64,000 bases of DNA from Thiobacillus sp. 63-78 (GTDB lineage Bacteria > Pseudomonadota > Gammaproteobacteria > Burkholderiales > Thiobacillaceae), in assembly GCA_001899765.1 (NCBI GenBank), contig MKWM01000073.1, positions 1-64,000 on the forward strand, written 5' to 3'. The notes beneath the pieces are model-generated. The model was given only the letters and a program-made list of their open reading frames with translations. It was not told where the DNA came from and did no database searches. Made by a program: the position numbers and the translations under genes. Positions 10,832 to 19,825 of the stretch are shown here, piece after piece; position 1 is the first letter of the stretch, and the number at the start of each line of letters is the position of its first letter.

Positions 10832-11006
10832 TTTGTCTCCTTCGGTCGTTGAAAGGGTGAATGACGGTTCGTCATGCAGTCATCTCTTTTAATGACGCAA
10901 GACCAGGCTGATTTATTCCCATTATTTTCGTGCGGGATAAAGCGGCATCATCCAGTTTTGCATGGTTTTCTGTATCCTTCACCCTGAAAATCCCTCGCTC
11001 CCGGCC

Positions 11007-12341
11007 ATGTCATTGAAAGACACTACCCACTTCGTCCACTGGTTCCGCTCAGCCGCGCCGTATATCCATGGTTTTCGCGGCAAGACCTTTGTCATCGCAT
11101 TTGGCGGCGAGCTGGTGGCGGACGGGGGATTTGTGCAACTGGCGCACGACGTCAACCTGCTGAACAGCCTGGGGGTCCGGCTGGTGCTGGTGCACGGTGT
11201 ACGGCCGCAGGTCGAGGCGCGCCTGATCGAAAACGGTGCGGCCATCCGCTATGTCAACGGTCTGCGCGTCACCGACGACGCCGCGCTGGCCTGCGTCAAG
11301 GAGGCGGCCGGCACGGTCCGGGTCGAGATCGAGGCGCTGCTGTCGCTGGGCATCGCCAACACCCCCATGGCGGGCGCCGACATCCGGGTGGCCTCGGGCA
11401 ATTTCGTCACCGCCAAGCCCATCGGCGTGATCGAAGGAGAAGATCTGCTGCATACCGGCGAAGTCCGCAAAATCGACGCTGCCGCCATTCGCAGACGGCT
11501 GGACCAGCACGACATCGTGCTGCTCTCCCCCATTGGTTATTCGCCGACCGGCGAGATTTTCAACCTCAGCCTGGAAGATGTCGCGACGCAGGCCGCGGTC
11601 GAACTGGCCGCCGACAAGTTGATTTTCCTGATTGATACCGAAGGCGTACCGGCCAAGGGCCGTGCGATCCACAACACGCTCACCGTCAACGAGGCGCGGC
11701 AGATACTGGAGCAAGCAGGCCGCGGCAGGACCAGGAAACTGCCCGAGGACGTGACCTACTACCTGCCCTGCACGATCACTGCCTGCACGCAGGGCGTCAA
11801 GCGCGCACATTTCATCAGCCGCCACCGCGACGGCGCGCTGCTATCCGAGCTGTTCACCCGCGAGGGCGTCGGCACTCTCATCACCCCGGCGCCGCTGGAA
11901 ACCTTGCGTGCCGCCACCATCGACGACGTCGGCGGCATCCTCGGACTGATCGAGCCGCTGGAACGCGACGGCATTCTGGTGTGGCGATCGCGCGAACGGC
12001 TGGAAATGGAAATCGAGCGTTTCCTGGTACTTGAATCCGACAATGTCATTGCGGGCTGCGTCGCGCTCTATCCTTTCCCCGAAGAGCAGGCGGCCGAGCT
12101 CGCCTGTCTGGTCGTCTCCAGCGAATTTCGCGGACGCGGATTCGGTGACCGGCTGCTGGCCGAAGCCGAAAAGCGGGGAAAAAAAGCGGGCTTCAAGCAA
12201 CTGTTCGTGTTGACCACCCGCACCGAACACTGGTTCGAGGAGCGCGGCTTTGTCGATAGCAGCCCCGATCATCTGCCCCAGAGCAAGCAGGCGCTCTACA
12301 ACTACAAGCGGAGATCCAAGGTTCTGCAAAAAAAACTGTAG
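11007..12341 (+). CDS. argA: N-acetylglutamate synthase (amino-acid N-acetyltransferase)
   Basis: ArgA transfers acetyl from acetyl-CoA to glutamate, the first step of arginine biosynthesis. The 444-aa protein has an N-terminal amino-acid-kinase-like domain (FVIAFGGELV, LVLVHGVRPQVE, PIGVIEGEDLLHTGEVRKID) and a C-terminal GNAT domain with the acetyl-CoA segment SSEFRGRGFGDRLL and the terminal VLTTRTEHWFEERGF. The first domain is likely the arginine feedback site. The ATG at 11007 (MSLKDTTHFVHWFR) matches the family start; 15 upstream codons do not. Confidence 0.95.
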   Translation: MSLKDTTHFVHWFRSAAPYIHGFRGKTFVIAFGGELVADGGFVQLAHDVNLLNSLGVRLVLVHGVRPQVEARLIENGAAIRYVNGLRVTDDAALACVKEAAGTVRVEIEALLSLGIANTPMAGADIRVASGNFVTAKPIGVIEGEDLLHTGEVRKIDAAAIRRRLDQHDIVLLSPIGYSPTGEIFNLSLEDVATQAAVELAADKLIFLIDTEGVPAKGRAIHNTLTVNEARQILEQAGRGRTRKLPEDVTYYLPCTITACTQGVKRAHFISRHRDGALLSELFTREGVGTLITPAPLETLRAATIDDVGGILGLIEPLERDGILVWRSRERLEMEIERFLVLESDNVIAGCVALYPFPEEQAAELACLVVSSEFRGRGFGDRLLAEAEKRGKKAGFKQLFVLTTRTEHWFEERGFVDSSPDHLPQSKQALYNYKRRSKVLQKKL

Positions 12342-12680
12342 GCGGCGGGGTGCGCTGGCAGCCATTTTCCAGCACACGGATTGACCGCGCTCTCGCGCTC
12401 GAATCCATGCGGCGCGTCTTTCCGGCATGGGCAGGCACACTCAAATCTGTAATACTGTCGAGTGCGCCTGCCCTTGTTCCGATCGCCCACGCGCTTCCTG
12501 AAGCCCACAGGAAGACCCCTCTCATATTCGGTGTATCCCCTGATATGACAGCCCAGCAGACCTTCGAAATCTACCGGCCACTGGCCCCTGTGATGCACAC
12601 ACACCTGCGGCGGCGGGCCGCCCTCCATGGCGCGCGCGACTTCAAGACCCTGGTCGGGCGTATCCGCCGGACAGCGACGA
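12342..12680. other. Intergenic region, argA to GGDEF/EAL gene
   Basis: About 340 bp without a supported gene. The one notable structure is the hyphenated palindrome at 12429-12473, listed separately. A plus-strand open frame covers part of the region, but its product resembles nothing recognisable and has no convincing RBS. Confidence 0.6.
12429..12473. promoter_or_regulatory. Hyphenated inverted repeat upstream of GGDEF/EAL gene
   Basis: Arms GGGCAGGCACACTC and GAGTGCGCCTGCCC are inverted copies with one mismatch over 14 bp. A 17-bp centre contains TAATACT, which resembles a -10 box. It may be a repressor operator over a promoter. A terminator for argA is less likely because no T-run follows. 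Confidence 0.45.
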
Positions 12681-15515
12681 ATGACACGCTTTCCGCCCTG
12701 CCCTGCGGGCGGAGAAATCGATGCAGGTGAGACATTGAGGGCCTGGTTCGGGCGCCTCTCGCTGCGTTACAAGTTCACCCTCGCCGCCCTGGGCGTGGAG
12801 GCGTTGATGCTGGCGTTCCTGATCATCAACGGCGTTCATCTCGCCAGCACGGAATTGCAGAAGCAGGCCGAGAACCGGGTGCACGACATGGGAAAAATCC
12901 TGGTTGCCGCCCTGCTGACCCCGCTTTCGCATCAGGATGACGCCAGCGTGCGCGACATCGCCGAAACGCTGCAACGTGAAAGCGACCTGAAAATGATCGA
13001 GGTGCGCGACAGCAACCGGCGCATCGTGCACCAAGCCGGCACCGAAAGCACCGGTACCGATTTTCGCCTGGTCATGCCGGTCAAGTTCGCCGATCAGCAC
13101 TATGGTGACATTGCCCTGGCGATGTCGGGCGACTTCATCCAGCAGGCACGCAGCCGCTACCTTCGGCAAAGCCTGTTCATTGCCGCAGGCGCCTTGCTGC
13201 TGACCGGCATGTTGCTGGCCCTGTCGGTCGGCGGCGTGGTCCGCCGTTTCGATGTGCTGACCCGTGCCAGCAAGCGCATGGCGCAAGGTGACATGGACGT
13301 CAGGCTGGCCGGCTCAGGCGAAGACGAGATCGGTCAGTTGATCGACACCTTCAACCGCATGGCCGAGTCGGTGCGTTCCAGCATCGACCGCGCCCGCGAA
13401 AACGAAGCACGCTTTCATGCCATCGCCGATTACACCCACGACCTCGAGTTCTGGCTGTCGCCCGAAGGCAAGCTGCTCTGGATCAACCCATCGGTCGAGC
13501 GCATGCTCGGCCACAGCGTTGCCGAATGCATGGGGCAACACATGGATTTCCCGGCCGACGTCATCCATCCGGAAGACCGTACGGCAGCCGGATTTCAGTT
13601 GCGTCAGGCCTTGCGCGGCACCTCCGGCCAGGGCTATACGCTACGGGTATGCCGCAAGGATGGCGGCCATTTCTGGGCGGTGGTGAACTGGCAACCGATT
13701 CACGATCACGGCGGCGTGTACCAGGGTATCCGCGCCAGCATCCACAGCATCGACGATCTCAAGGCGACCGAGGCCAATCTGCGCCAGGCGATCAACGAAT
13801 TGCGCACGGCGGAAAGCCTGCAAAGCCGCTATCTGAAGGAAACCGAACAGGAGCGGGCCCGGCTGGTGTCGCTGTTGTCGGCAATGAGTCTCGGCATCCT
13901 CTTCGTCGCCGAAGACGGCCGGGTGATTTACCACAACCCGGCATTCACCCGCATGTGGATGATTGACGAGGAGAGTCCCCTGATCGGCCTGCCGGTGAAC
14001 GAGGTACTCACCAAATCGACGTCGGTACTGGCACGTCCCGACCATTTTTCCAGACACCTGCTGTCGGTACTGGAAACGCGCGAACTGTCCGACAGCTACG
14101 AAATCCAGATGACCGACGGCCGCGTCATCACCGAATTGGATTACCTGGTACGCGACCGTGAAGACCGCTTCATCGGCCATCTGTGGATTTACGAGGACAT
14201 CACCCGCGAGCGCCAGACGGCCGAACAGCTGGTGTATCTGGCCGAACGCGATGCGCTGACCGGACTCTACAATCGTCATCATTTCCAGCAGGAGCTGACG
14301 CGCACCATGCTCGATAGCGACCGCCACCAGGTGCAGTGCGCGGTCATGTTTTTCGACCTCGACGAATTCAAGACCATCAACGACAGCTATGGCCACCGTA
14401 CCGGCGATGCGCTGCTGATCCGCGTAGCCAGCGAAATCGGCACGCTGGTGCGGCGCAATGAGGTTCTGGCGCGTCTGGGCGGCGACGAATTCGCCATCCT
14501 GCTGCCGCTGGTGCAGGGCAAAGAGGCCGAAGTGCTTGCCGACCGCGTGGTGCGCGCCATTGCGCAGATTCCTTTCCGTTTCGAAGGGCAGAACCTGCGT
14601 CTCACGACCAGCCTCGGTATCGCCTATTATCCCGGGCAGGCGGCCGATGCCGACGACCTGGTGGCGCGCGCCGACATTGCCATGTACCAGGCCAAGGACG
14701 CCGGCAAGAATACCTGGCGCGTATTCCGCGCGGACTCCGCAGCCGACAGCGAAATGCGCAGCCGCCTGTCATGGGGCGAGCGCATCAGCAACGCGCTCGA
14801 CAAGGGCCTCTTCCAGCTGCATTTCCAGGGGGTATACCGGGCGGAAGACGGAACCTTGTCCCACCTGGAAGCGCTCATCCGCATGGTCGACGAGCGCAAT
14901 CCCGACCAGCTCATCATGCCTGGACATTTCATCCAGGTCGCCGAGAAAAGCGGCCGCATCCTCGACATCGATCGCTGGGTGATCCACGAGACGCTGCGCC
15001 GGCTGGCCGACAACCCCGCCATCCCCTCGATCGCGCTCAATCTGTCGGGGCGTTCGCTGTCCGAACCCGGCCTGCCGCAATACATCGGCGACGAACTGCG
15101 CCAGAGCGGCGTCAACCCCAGTCGCCTGATCATCGAGATCACGGAAACCGCGGCGGTGTCCGATCTGCACGATGCGCAGCGCATGATCGAGGCGCTGCGC
15201 CAGCTCGGCTGCGGCGTCTGCCTCGACGATTTCGGCGTCGGCTTCGCCTCATTCGCCTACCTCAAGCATCTGCACGTCGATACCATCAAGATCGACGGAA
15301 TCTTCATCCGCGACCTGCCCAGCGACCCCGACAACCAGGTGTTCGTCCAGGCCATGGTCCGCGTCGCACTGGGCCTCGGCAAATCCGTCGTCGCGGAATA
15401 TGTCGAGGATGGCCCCACCCTCGCGTTGCTGCGCCAGTTCGGCGTCGACCTGGTACAGGGCTATTTCCTCGACCGCCCCATCGCCAACCATCCCGCGGTC
15501 CAGGGCAAAACCTGA
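12681..15515 (+). CDS. Membrane PAS-GGDEF-EAL cyclic-di-GMP enzyme
   Basis: A 944-aa signalling protein for making and/or degrading cyclic di-GMP. In order: a transmembrane helix near residues 35-55, an extracytoplasmic sensor region, a second helix near 170-195, HAMP, two PAS-like segments (FWLSPEGKLLWINPS; GILFVAEDGRVIYHNPAF), GGDEF with intact GGDEF at 600-604, and EAL with intact EAL at 730-732 and DDFG near 849. Both catalytic signatures look complete, so either activity is possible. The inhibitory site before GGDEF reads RRNE instead of RxxD. An alternative TTG start at 12735, after AGGTGAG, would remove 18 residues. Confidence 0.9.
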   Translation: MTRFPPCPAGGEIDAGETLRAWFGRLSLRYKFTLAALGVEALMLAFLIINGVHLASTELQKQAENRVHDMGKILVAALLTPLSHQDDASVRDIAETLQRESDLKMIEVRDSNRRIVHQAGTESTGTDFRLVMPVKFADQHYGDIALAMSGDFIQQARSRYLRQSLFIAAGALLLTGMLLALSVGGVVRRFDVLTRASKRMAQGDMDVRLAGSGEDEIGQLIDTFNRMAESVRSSIDRARENEARFHAIADYTHDLEFWLSPEGKLLWINPSVERMLGHSVAECMGQHMDFPADVIHPEDRTAAGFQLRQALRGTSGQGYTLRVCRKDGGHFWAVVNWQPIHDHGGVYQGIRASIHSIDDLKATEANLRQAINELRTAESLQSRYLKETEQERARLVSLLSAMSLGILFVAEDGRVIYHNPAFTRMWMIDEESPLIGLPVNEVLTKSTSVLARPDHFSRHLLSVLETRELSDSYEIQMTDGRVITELDYLVRDREDRFIGHLWIYEDITRERQTAEQLVYLAERDALTGLYNRHHFQQELTRTMLDSDRHQVQCAVMFFDLDEFKTINDSYGHRTGDALLIRVASEIGTLVRRNEVLARLGGDEFAILLPLVQGKEAEVLADRVVRAIAQIPFRFEGQNLRLTTSLGIAYYPGQAADADDLVARADIAMYQAKDAGKNTWRVFRADSAADSEMRSRLSWGERISNALDKGLFQLHFQGVYRAEDGTLSHLEALIRMVDERNPDQLIMPGHFIQVAEKSGRILDIDRWVIHETLRRLADNPAIPSIALNLSGRSLSEPGLPQYIGDELRQSGVNPSRLIIEITETAAVSDLHDAQRMIEALRQLGCGVCLDDFGVGFASFAYLKHLHVDTIKIDGIFIRDLPSDPDNQVFVQAMVRVALGLGKSVVAEYVEDGPTLALLRQFGVDLVQGYFLDRPIANHPAVQGKT

Positions 15516-15598
15516 ACACGCCCAATGCGGCGCCACCCGGGCCGCGGACCACGGGGTGGTAAAATGCCGGGTTTTTCCCGTATCCCAGGAACGCTTCC

Positions 15599-17191
15599 GT
15601 GCTCACCGCTTCCAGCATCACCCTGCAATTTGCCGCCAAACCCCTGTTCGAGAACGTCAACGTCAAGTTCGGCGACGGCAACCGCTACGGCCTGATCGGC
15701 GCCAACGGCTGCGGCAAATCCACCTTCATGAAAATCCTCGCCGGCGAGCTGGAGCCGACTGCCGGCAACGTCTCGCTCGACCCCGGCGAGCGCATGGCCT
15801 GGCTGCGGCAGGACCAGTTTGCCTACGAAGATCAGCGGGTGCTCGATGTGGTGATGCAGGGGCACGTCGAGATGTGGCGCGTGATGCAGGAGAAGGACGC
15901 CATCTACATGAACCCGGAGGCTACCGAAGAAGACTACCTGCACGCCGCCGAACTCGAAGCGCGGTTCGGCGAGATGGGCGGCTACGACGCCGAGGCGCGC
16001 GCCGGCCAGTTGCTGCTCGGCGTCGGCATCCCCACCGAACAGCACAACGGCACCATGAGCGAGATCGCGCCGGGCTTCAAGCTGCGCGTGCTGCTGACGC
16101 AGGCGCTGTTCTCCAGCCCCGACATCCTGCTGCTCGACGAACCGACCAACAACCTCGACATCCACACCATCCGCTGGCTGGAAAACGTGCTGAACGAGAG
16201 CAACGCCACCATCATCGTCATCTCGCACGACCGCCATTTCCTGAATCAGGTCTGTACCCACATGGCCGATCTGGACTTCGGCACCATCAAGGTCTACCCG
16301 GGCAACTACGACGACTACATGCTGGCGTCCAGCGAAGCGAAGGCGCGTCAGGCCGCGGCGAATGCGCGTGCCAAGGACAAGGTCGCCGAACTGCAGGAAT
16401 TCGTGCGCCGCTTCTCGGCCAACAAGTCGAAGGCGCGCCAGGCCACCAGCCGCATGAAGATGATCGACAAGATCAAGATCGAGGACTTCAAGCCCAGTTC
16501 GCGGCAGAATCCCTACATCCGCTTCGAGCCGGAGAAGGTGCTGCACCGCCGCGCGCTCGAGGTTGAAAACCTGAAGTTCGGCTACGCCGAGACGCCGCTG
16601 TTTTCCAATCTTGGCTTCTCGCTCGAAGCCGGCGAAAAAATGGCCGTCATCGGCGGCAACGGCGTCGGCAAATCGACGCTGATGAAGCTGCTGATGGGCG
16701 AACTGGCGCCGCAATTCGGTGAGGTGCGCTGGAGTGAGAACGCCAACGTCGGCTACTTCTCGCAGGACCACGTCGCCGACTTCGACATGGACAAAAACCT
16801 CACCGACTGGATGCACCAGTGGACCCAGCCGGGCGACGACGAGCAGGCGCTGCGCGGCATCCTCGGCCGGCTCCTGTTTTCCGGCGACGACGTCAAGAAA
16901 TCGGTGCGCGTGCTGTCGGGCGGCGAAAAGGGCCGCATGCTGTACGGCAAGCTCATGCTCGGCCGCCACAACGTGCTGGTGATGGACGAGCCGACCAACC
17001 ACATGGACATGGAATCGATCGAGTCGCTCAACCTCGCGCTCGACCTGTACAAGGGCACGCTGATCTTCGTCTCGCACGACCGCCAGTTCGTTTCCAGCCT
17101 CGCCACGCGCATCCTCGAAATCACCCCCGAAGGCGTCGAGTTCTACATGGGGACGTACGACGAGTACCTGCACTCGAAGGGATTGGAGTAA
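15599..17191 (+). CDS. ybiT: ABC-F family ATPase, YbiT type
   Basis: A 530-aa soluble protein with two ABC ATPase domains and no membrane segments, as in ABC-F translation factors. Walker A motifs are GANGCGKST and GGNGVGKST; Walker B segments are [12 protein letters not shown] and [12 protein letters not shown]. In the first domain the usual LSGGE signature is replaced by [10 protein letters not shown], a feature of the YbiT subgroup; the second domain has LSGGEKGR. The start is GTG with AGGA upstream. Family members act on ribosomes; a specific role here is not known. Confidence 0.9.
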   Translation: MLTASSITLQFAAKPLFENVNVKFGDGNRYGLIGANGCGKSTFMKILAGELEPTAGNVSLDPGERMAWLRQDQFAYEDQRVLDVVMQGHVEMWRVMQEKDAIYMNPEATEEDYLHAAELEARFGEMGGYDAEARAGQLLLGVGIPTEQHNGTMSEIAPGFKLRVLLTQALFSSPDILLLDEPTNNLDIHTIRWLENVLNESNATIIVISHDRHFLNQVCTHMADLDFGTIKVYPGNYDDYMLASSEAKARQAAANARAKDKVAELQEFVRRFSANKSKARQATSRMKMIDKIKIEDFKPSSRQNPYIRFEPEKVLHRRALEVENLKFGYAETPLFSNLGFSLEAGEKMAVIGGNGVGKSTLMKLLMGELAPQFGEVRWSENANVGYFSQDHVADFDMDKNLTDWMHQWTQPGDDEQALRGILGRLLFSGDDVKKSVRVLSGGEKGRMLYGKLMLGRHNVLVMDEPTNHMDMESIESLNLALDLYKGTLIFVSHDRQFVSSLATRILEITPEGVEFYMGTYDEYLHSKGLE

Positions 17192-17230
17192 AACTTTTTT
17201 TGTCCGGAAACCCTCTGGCGGGCCACCCGG

Positions 17231-17707
17231 TCAGATGGCGCGCCCTTTTGGCTTTTTCTCCTCGGCGCCGTACACCCCGGCATGATCGAACGGCACCCAT
17301 CCGGGCGAGCGGTCGGTCCTGAGCCGGCCGTGGATGCGATAGGGCACTCCGGCCTTCAGGGATTCCGGCGACAGCGCCTCGAATTGCCGGATCAGGTCCT
17401 TCGATTGCGTGATGGCGTCGATCCGCAGCAGCGTCGTGGAGACCGCTGCAACCCGTGTCGAGGCCTGCGAAAGCCCGGCGGCAAACGGACGCCCATTCAC
17501 CTCCAGTTCGAAATCCAGCGCCTCGATCGTCAGATCGAAATCATTCGGATTGGTGATCCGCAGCCCCACGTCGAAGCGCTGTTCGAAAAAGCCGAGGCTT
17601 TTGATATTGACCTCGGCCACACGCACCTTGGGCGCGACAGCATTGAACGGCAAGCCGGAACAGGCGGCAAGGCAGAAGACCGCCAGCAGGATGAGCACAC
17701 GATGCAT
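17231..17707 (-). CDS. LEA14-like (water-stress domain) lipoprotein
   Basis: A 158-aa exported lipoprotein: signal peptide with lipobox LAAC, lipidated Cys16, then a LEA type 2/WHy-like domain (VNIKSLGFFEQRFDVGLRITNPNDFDLTIEALDFELEVN broken over residues 34-72). The NPNxxxL core is the family hallmark. Bacterial relatives are periplasmic, of unclear function, linked by domain name to desiccation proteins. It is the last gene of the DUF971/radical SAM/ATP-grasp/kinase operon, 11 bp after the kinase gene. Confidence 0.82.
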   Translation of the reverse strand: MHRVLILLAVFCLAACSGLPFNAVAPKVRVAEVNIKSLGFFEQRFDVGLRITNPNDFDLTIEALDFELEVNGRPFAAGLSQASTRVAAVSTTLLRIDAITQSKDLIRQFEALSPESLKAGVPYRIHGRLRTDRSPGWVPFDHAGVYGAEEKKPKGRAI

Positions 17708-17718
17708 GTTTTGGCCTC

Positions 17719-18600
17719 TTATCGGATCTCTGCCCGCAATTGCCCGGCCATGCGCGTGGCCTGCGTGGCGTAGCCGCCGCCAAACAGGTTGGCGTGGTTG
17801 AGAATATGGTAAAGATTGTAGAGCGTTTTGCGGACGGCATAGCCGGCGTCGAGCGGCCACGCCTCGCGGTACGCTGCGTAAAAATCCGCTGCGAAACCGC
17901 CGAACAGCTCGCTCATCGCCAGGTCGCATTCGCGGTCGCCGAAATATACGGCCGGATCGAACAGCACGGGGGTGCCGTCGGCAAGAAAGCCATGGTTCCC
18001 GCCCCACAGGTCACCGTGCAGCAGCGAGGGGACCGGCGTGTGGCCGCTGAAGAACGCGTCGAGATGGGCGAGCAGGATTTCGCCATCCCGTTGCAGCGCG
18101 CCGCCATAACCGTTTTCGGCCGCGCGGCGTAACTGAAACGCGAGCCGTTGCGTGCGCCAGAAGCCGGCCCAGTCGTCGTGCCAGGCATTCGGCTGCGGCG
18201 TGGCGCCGATCCAGTTGGCACGCGTCCAGCCGAATCGGGGGGCGGCCACACGGTGTAGCAACGCCAGCTGCCGACCCAGTCGCGCGGCCTCGCCCTGTGC
18301 CCGCAGCGGCAGGTATTCGAGTACCAGATACGCCTGCCCCGCGGCCATGCCGTAACAGATGACCCGCGGCACCCGCACCGTATCCGCGGCGGCCAGTTCG
18401 GCGAGTCCGGCCGCTTCGGCCTCGAACATCGCAAGTCCCGCGGGCGGCTGGCACTTGACGAAAAAACTGCGCGGCCCGCCGTCGAGCCTGAAGGTCTGAC
18501 TGATGTCGCCGCCCTGCCCGGCCTGTGCACGCGCCACCGTGAACGGCGCACCCGTGGCCTGGCCAATGGCCGCGGCCAGTTCATGATGGAACGTGCTCAC
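17719..18600 (-). CDS. Fructosamine kinase family protein
   Basis: A 293-aa member of the fructosamine/ketosamine-3-kinase family, which phosphorylates sugar adducts on lysines or small amines. The catalytic-loop signature LLHGDLWGGNHGF, DPAVYFGDRECDLAM and the C-terminal YNLYHILNHANLFGGGY are typical. FFVKCQPP carries the likely ATP lysine. It overlaps the upstream ATP-grasp gene by 4 bp, so the two are probably translationally coupled. Homologues elsewhere are protein deglycases; the substrate here is unknown. Confidence 0.9.
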   Translation of the reverse strand: MSTFHHELAAAIGQATGAPFTVARAQAGQGGDISQTFRLDGGPRSFFVKCQPPAGLAMFEAEAAGLAELAAADTVRVPRVICYGMAAGQAYLVLEYLPLRAQGEAARLGRQLALLHRVAAPRFGWTRANWIGATPQPNAWHDDWAGFWRTQRLAFQLRRAAENGYGGALQRDGEILLAHLDAFFSGHTPVPSLLHGDLWGGNHGFLADGTPVLFDPAVYFGDRECDLAMSELFGGFAADFYAAYREAWPLDAGYAVRKTLYNLYHILNHANLFGGGYATQATRMAGQLRAEIR

Positions 18601-19823
18601 GGCGCGAGCAGCGGCTGGACGCGGAGGGTGAGTGCGGCATGCGCGGCGCGCAAGGCCTCTTCGGCCTCCTCTGGCGTGGCGGCCCGACTGAAGATGAAGC
18701 CGAGATAACTTGCGCCCGCGGGCGGCGGCGCGACCAGATGGCCCGCCTGGGCCGTGATCTCAATCCCGGTCACATGCGGCACGCCGCGTGCCGCGTCGAG
18801 ACCGTCGACGCCCTGCAGAATGCCGCTGACGGGGGTGGGGATCATCATCACGCCGGCAGCCGTTTTTTCGTTCGCCTGCGGCAGCGGCAGGCCGACGGCA
18901 TGACGCAGGACGATTTCCGCCATGTCCATGCCGAATGGCGCGGCGAAGATCCGCCCGCATAATCCCCCGATGCTGCGCGGTGCAATTTCGAGCAGCCATA
19001 CGCCCGCATCGTTGATGCGCGCTTCGGCATGGATCGCGCCCTCCGTCACGCCGCTCGTCGCGCAGGCGCGCTGCACCGCAGCGGCCAGCGCGGATTGCGT
19101 GGCGGCGGGCAGGCGCGAAGGCGTGACGAACAGTGTTTCCTCGAAATAAGGGCCGTCGAGCGGATCGGGCTTGTCGAACACCGCGAGCACCCGCAGAACG
19201 CCCTGGGTGAGCATGCCATCGAGTGCGACCTCGACGCCCGGGATGAAGCGCTCGACCAGAAGGTCCAGTTCGCCGGCATCGCGCTGGGCACGCGCCTGGA
19301 TACGCCGCACCTGTCCGAGCGCCCGCCGGAGCTGGTCGGCATCGTCCACCCGGATCACGCCGCGGCTGGCATTCAGGCGGCGTGCTTTCACCACCAGCGG
19401 AAAACCCAGCGCAATCGCGGCGTCCATCGCGTCGCCCGCGATCTCGACAAATTCCGGACAGGGCAAGTGGACCGCCTGCTGCAGCTGGCGAAAGCGCAAC
19501 TTGTCGGTCAGCGCCGCCACCGCCTCGGGCGAATTGCCCGGCAGGTTCAGGGCCACGCGCAACTGCGCCGCCAGGGCCGTGCCATGGTCGTCCACCGCCA
19601 GGACCGCATCGACCGGCTGCTTCAATGCATTCATCACTCGCCGCACAGCCAGGGCGGGCTGATCGAAGGGCACGCTCATCAAGGGCGGCAGGCCCCAGCC
19701 CGGCGCAAGCCGGCGGCAATAATCGGCGCATGCGACCAGTTCGATGTTCAAGCGCGCGGCAGCGGTGATGAAGTCCCGGTTGGCATAGCCTGTCGTCGGG
19801 AGCAGCAGCAAAAGGCGCGGCAT
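18597..19823 (-). CDS. ATP-grasp protein, L-amino-acid-ligase-like
   Basis: A 408-aa ATP-grasp enzyme. ATP-grasp features include FPLVVKARRLNASRGVI (phosphate-binding lysine and glycine loop), LLVERFIPGVEVALDGM, and the metal-binding end VWLLEIAPRSIGG. The C-terminal part, with PPPAGASYLGFIFSRAAT, resembles the extra domain of L-amino-acid ligases (biotin-carboxylase-like carboxylate-amine ligases). It probably forms an amide or peptide bond using ATP; substrates are unknown. It lies 2 bp after the radical SAM gene and overlaps the kinase gene. Confidence 0.85.
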   Translation of the reverse strand: MPRLLLLLPTTGYANRDFITAAARLNIELVACADYCRRLAPGWGLPPLMSVPFDQPALAVRRVMNALKQPVDAVLAVDDHGTALAAQLRVALNLPGNSPEAVAALTDKLRFRQLQQAVHLPCPEFVEIAGDAMDAAIALGFPLVVKARRLNASRGVIRVDDADQLRRALGQVRRIQARAQRDAGELDLLVERFIPGVEVALDGMLTQGVLRVLAVFDKPDPLDGPYFEETLFVTPSRLPAATQSALAAAVQRACATSGVTEGAIHAEARINDAGVWLLEIAPRSIGGLCGRIFAAPFGMDMAEIVLRHAVGLPLPQANEKTAAGVMMIPTPVSGILQGVDGLDAARGVPHVTGIEITAQAGHLVAPPPAGASYLGFIFSRAATPEEAEEALRAAHAALTLRVQPLLAP

Positions 19824-19825
19824 GA

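Noticed and set aside
12350-12730. Short plus-strand frame between argA and the GGDEF/EAL gene
   Set aside because: No recognisable similarity, no clear RBS, and it overlaps the start of the real gene downstream and the inverted repeat.
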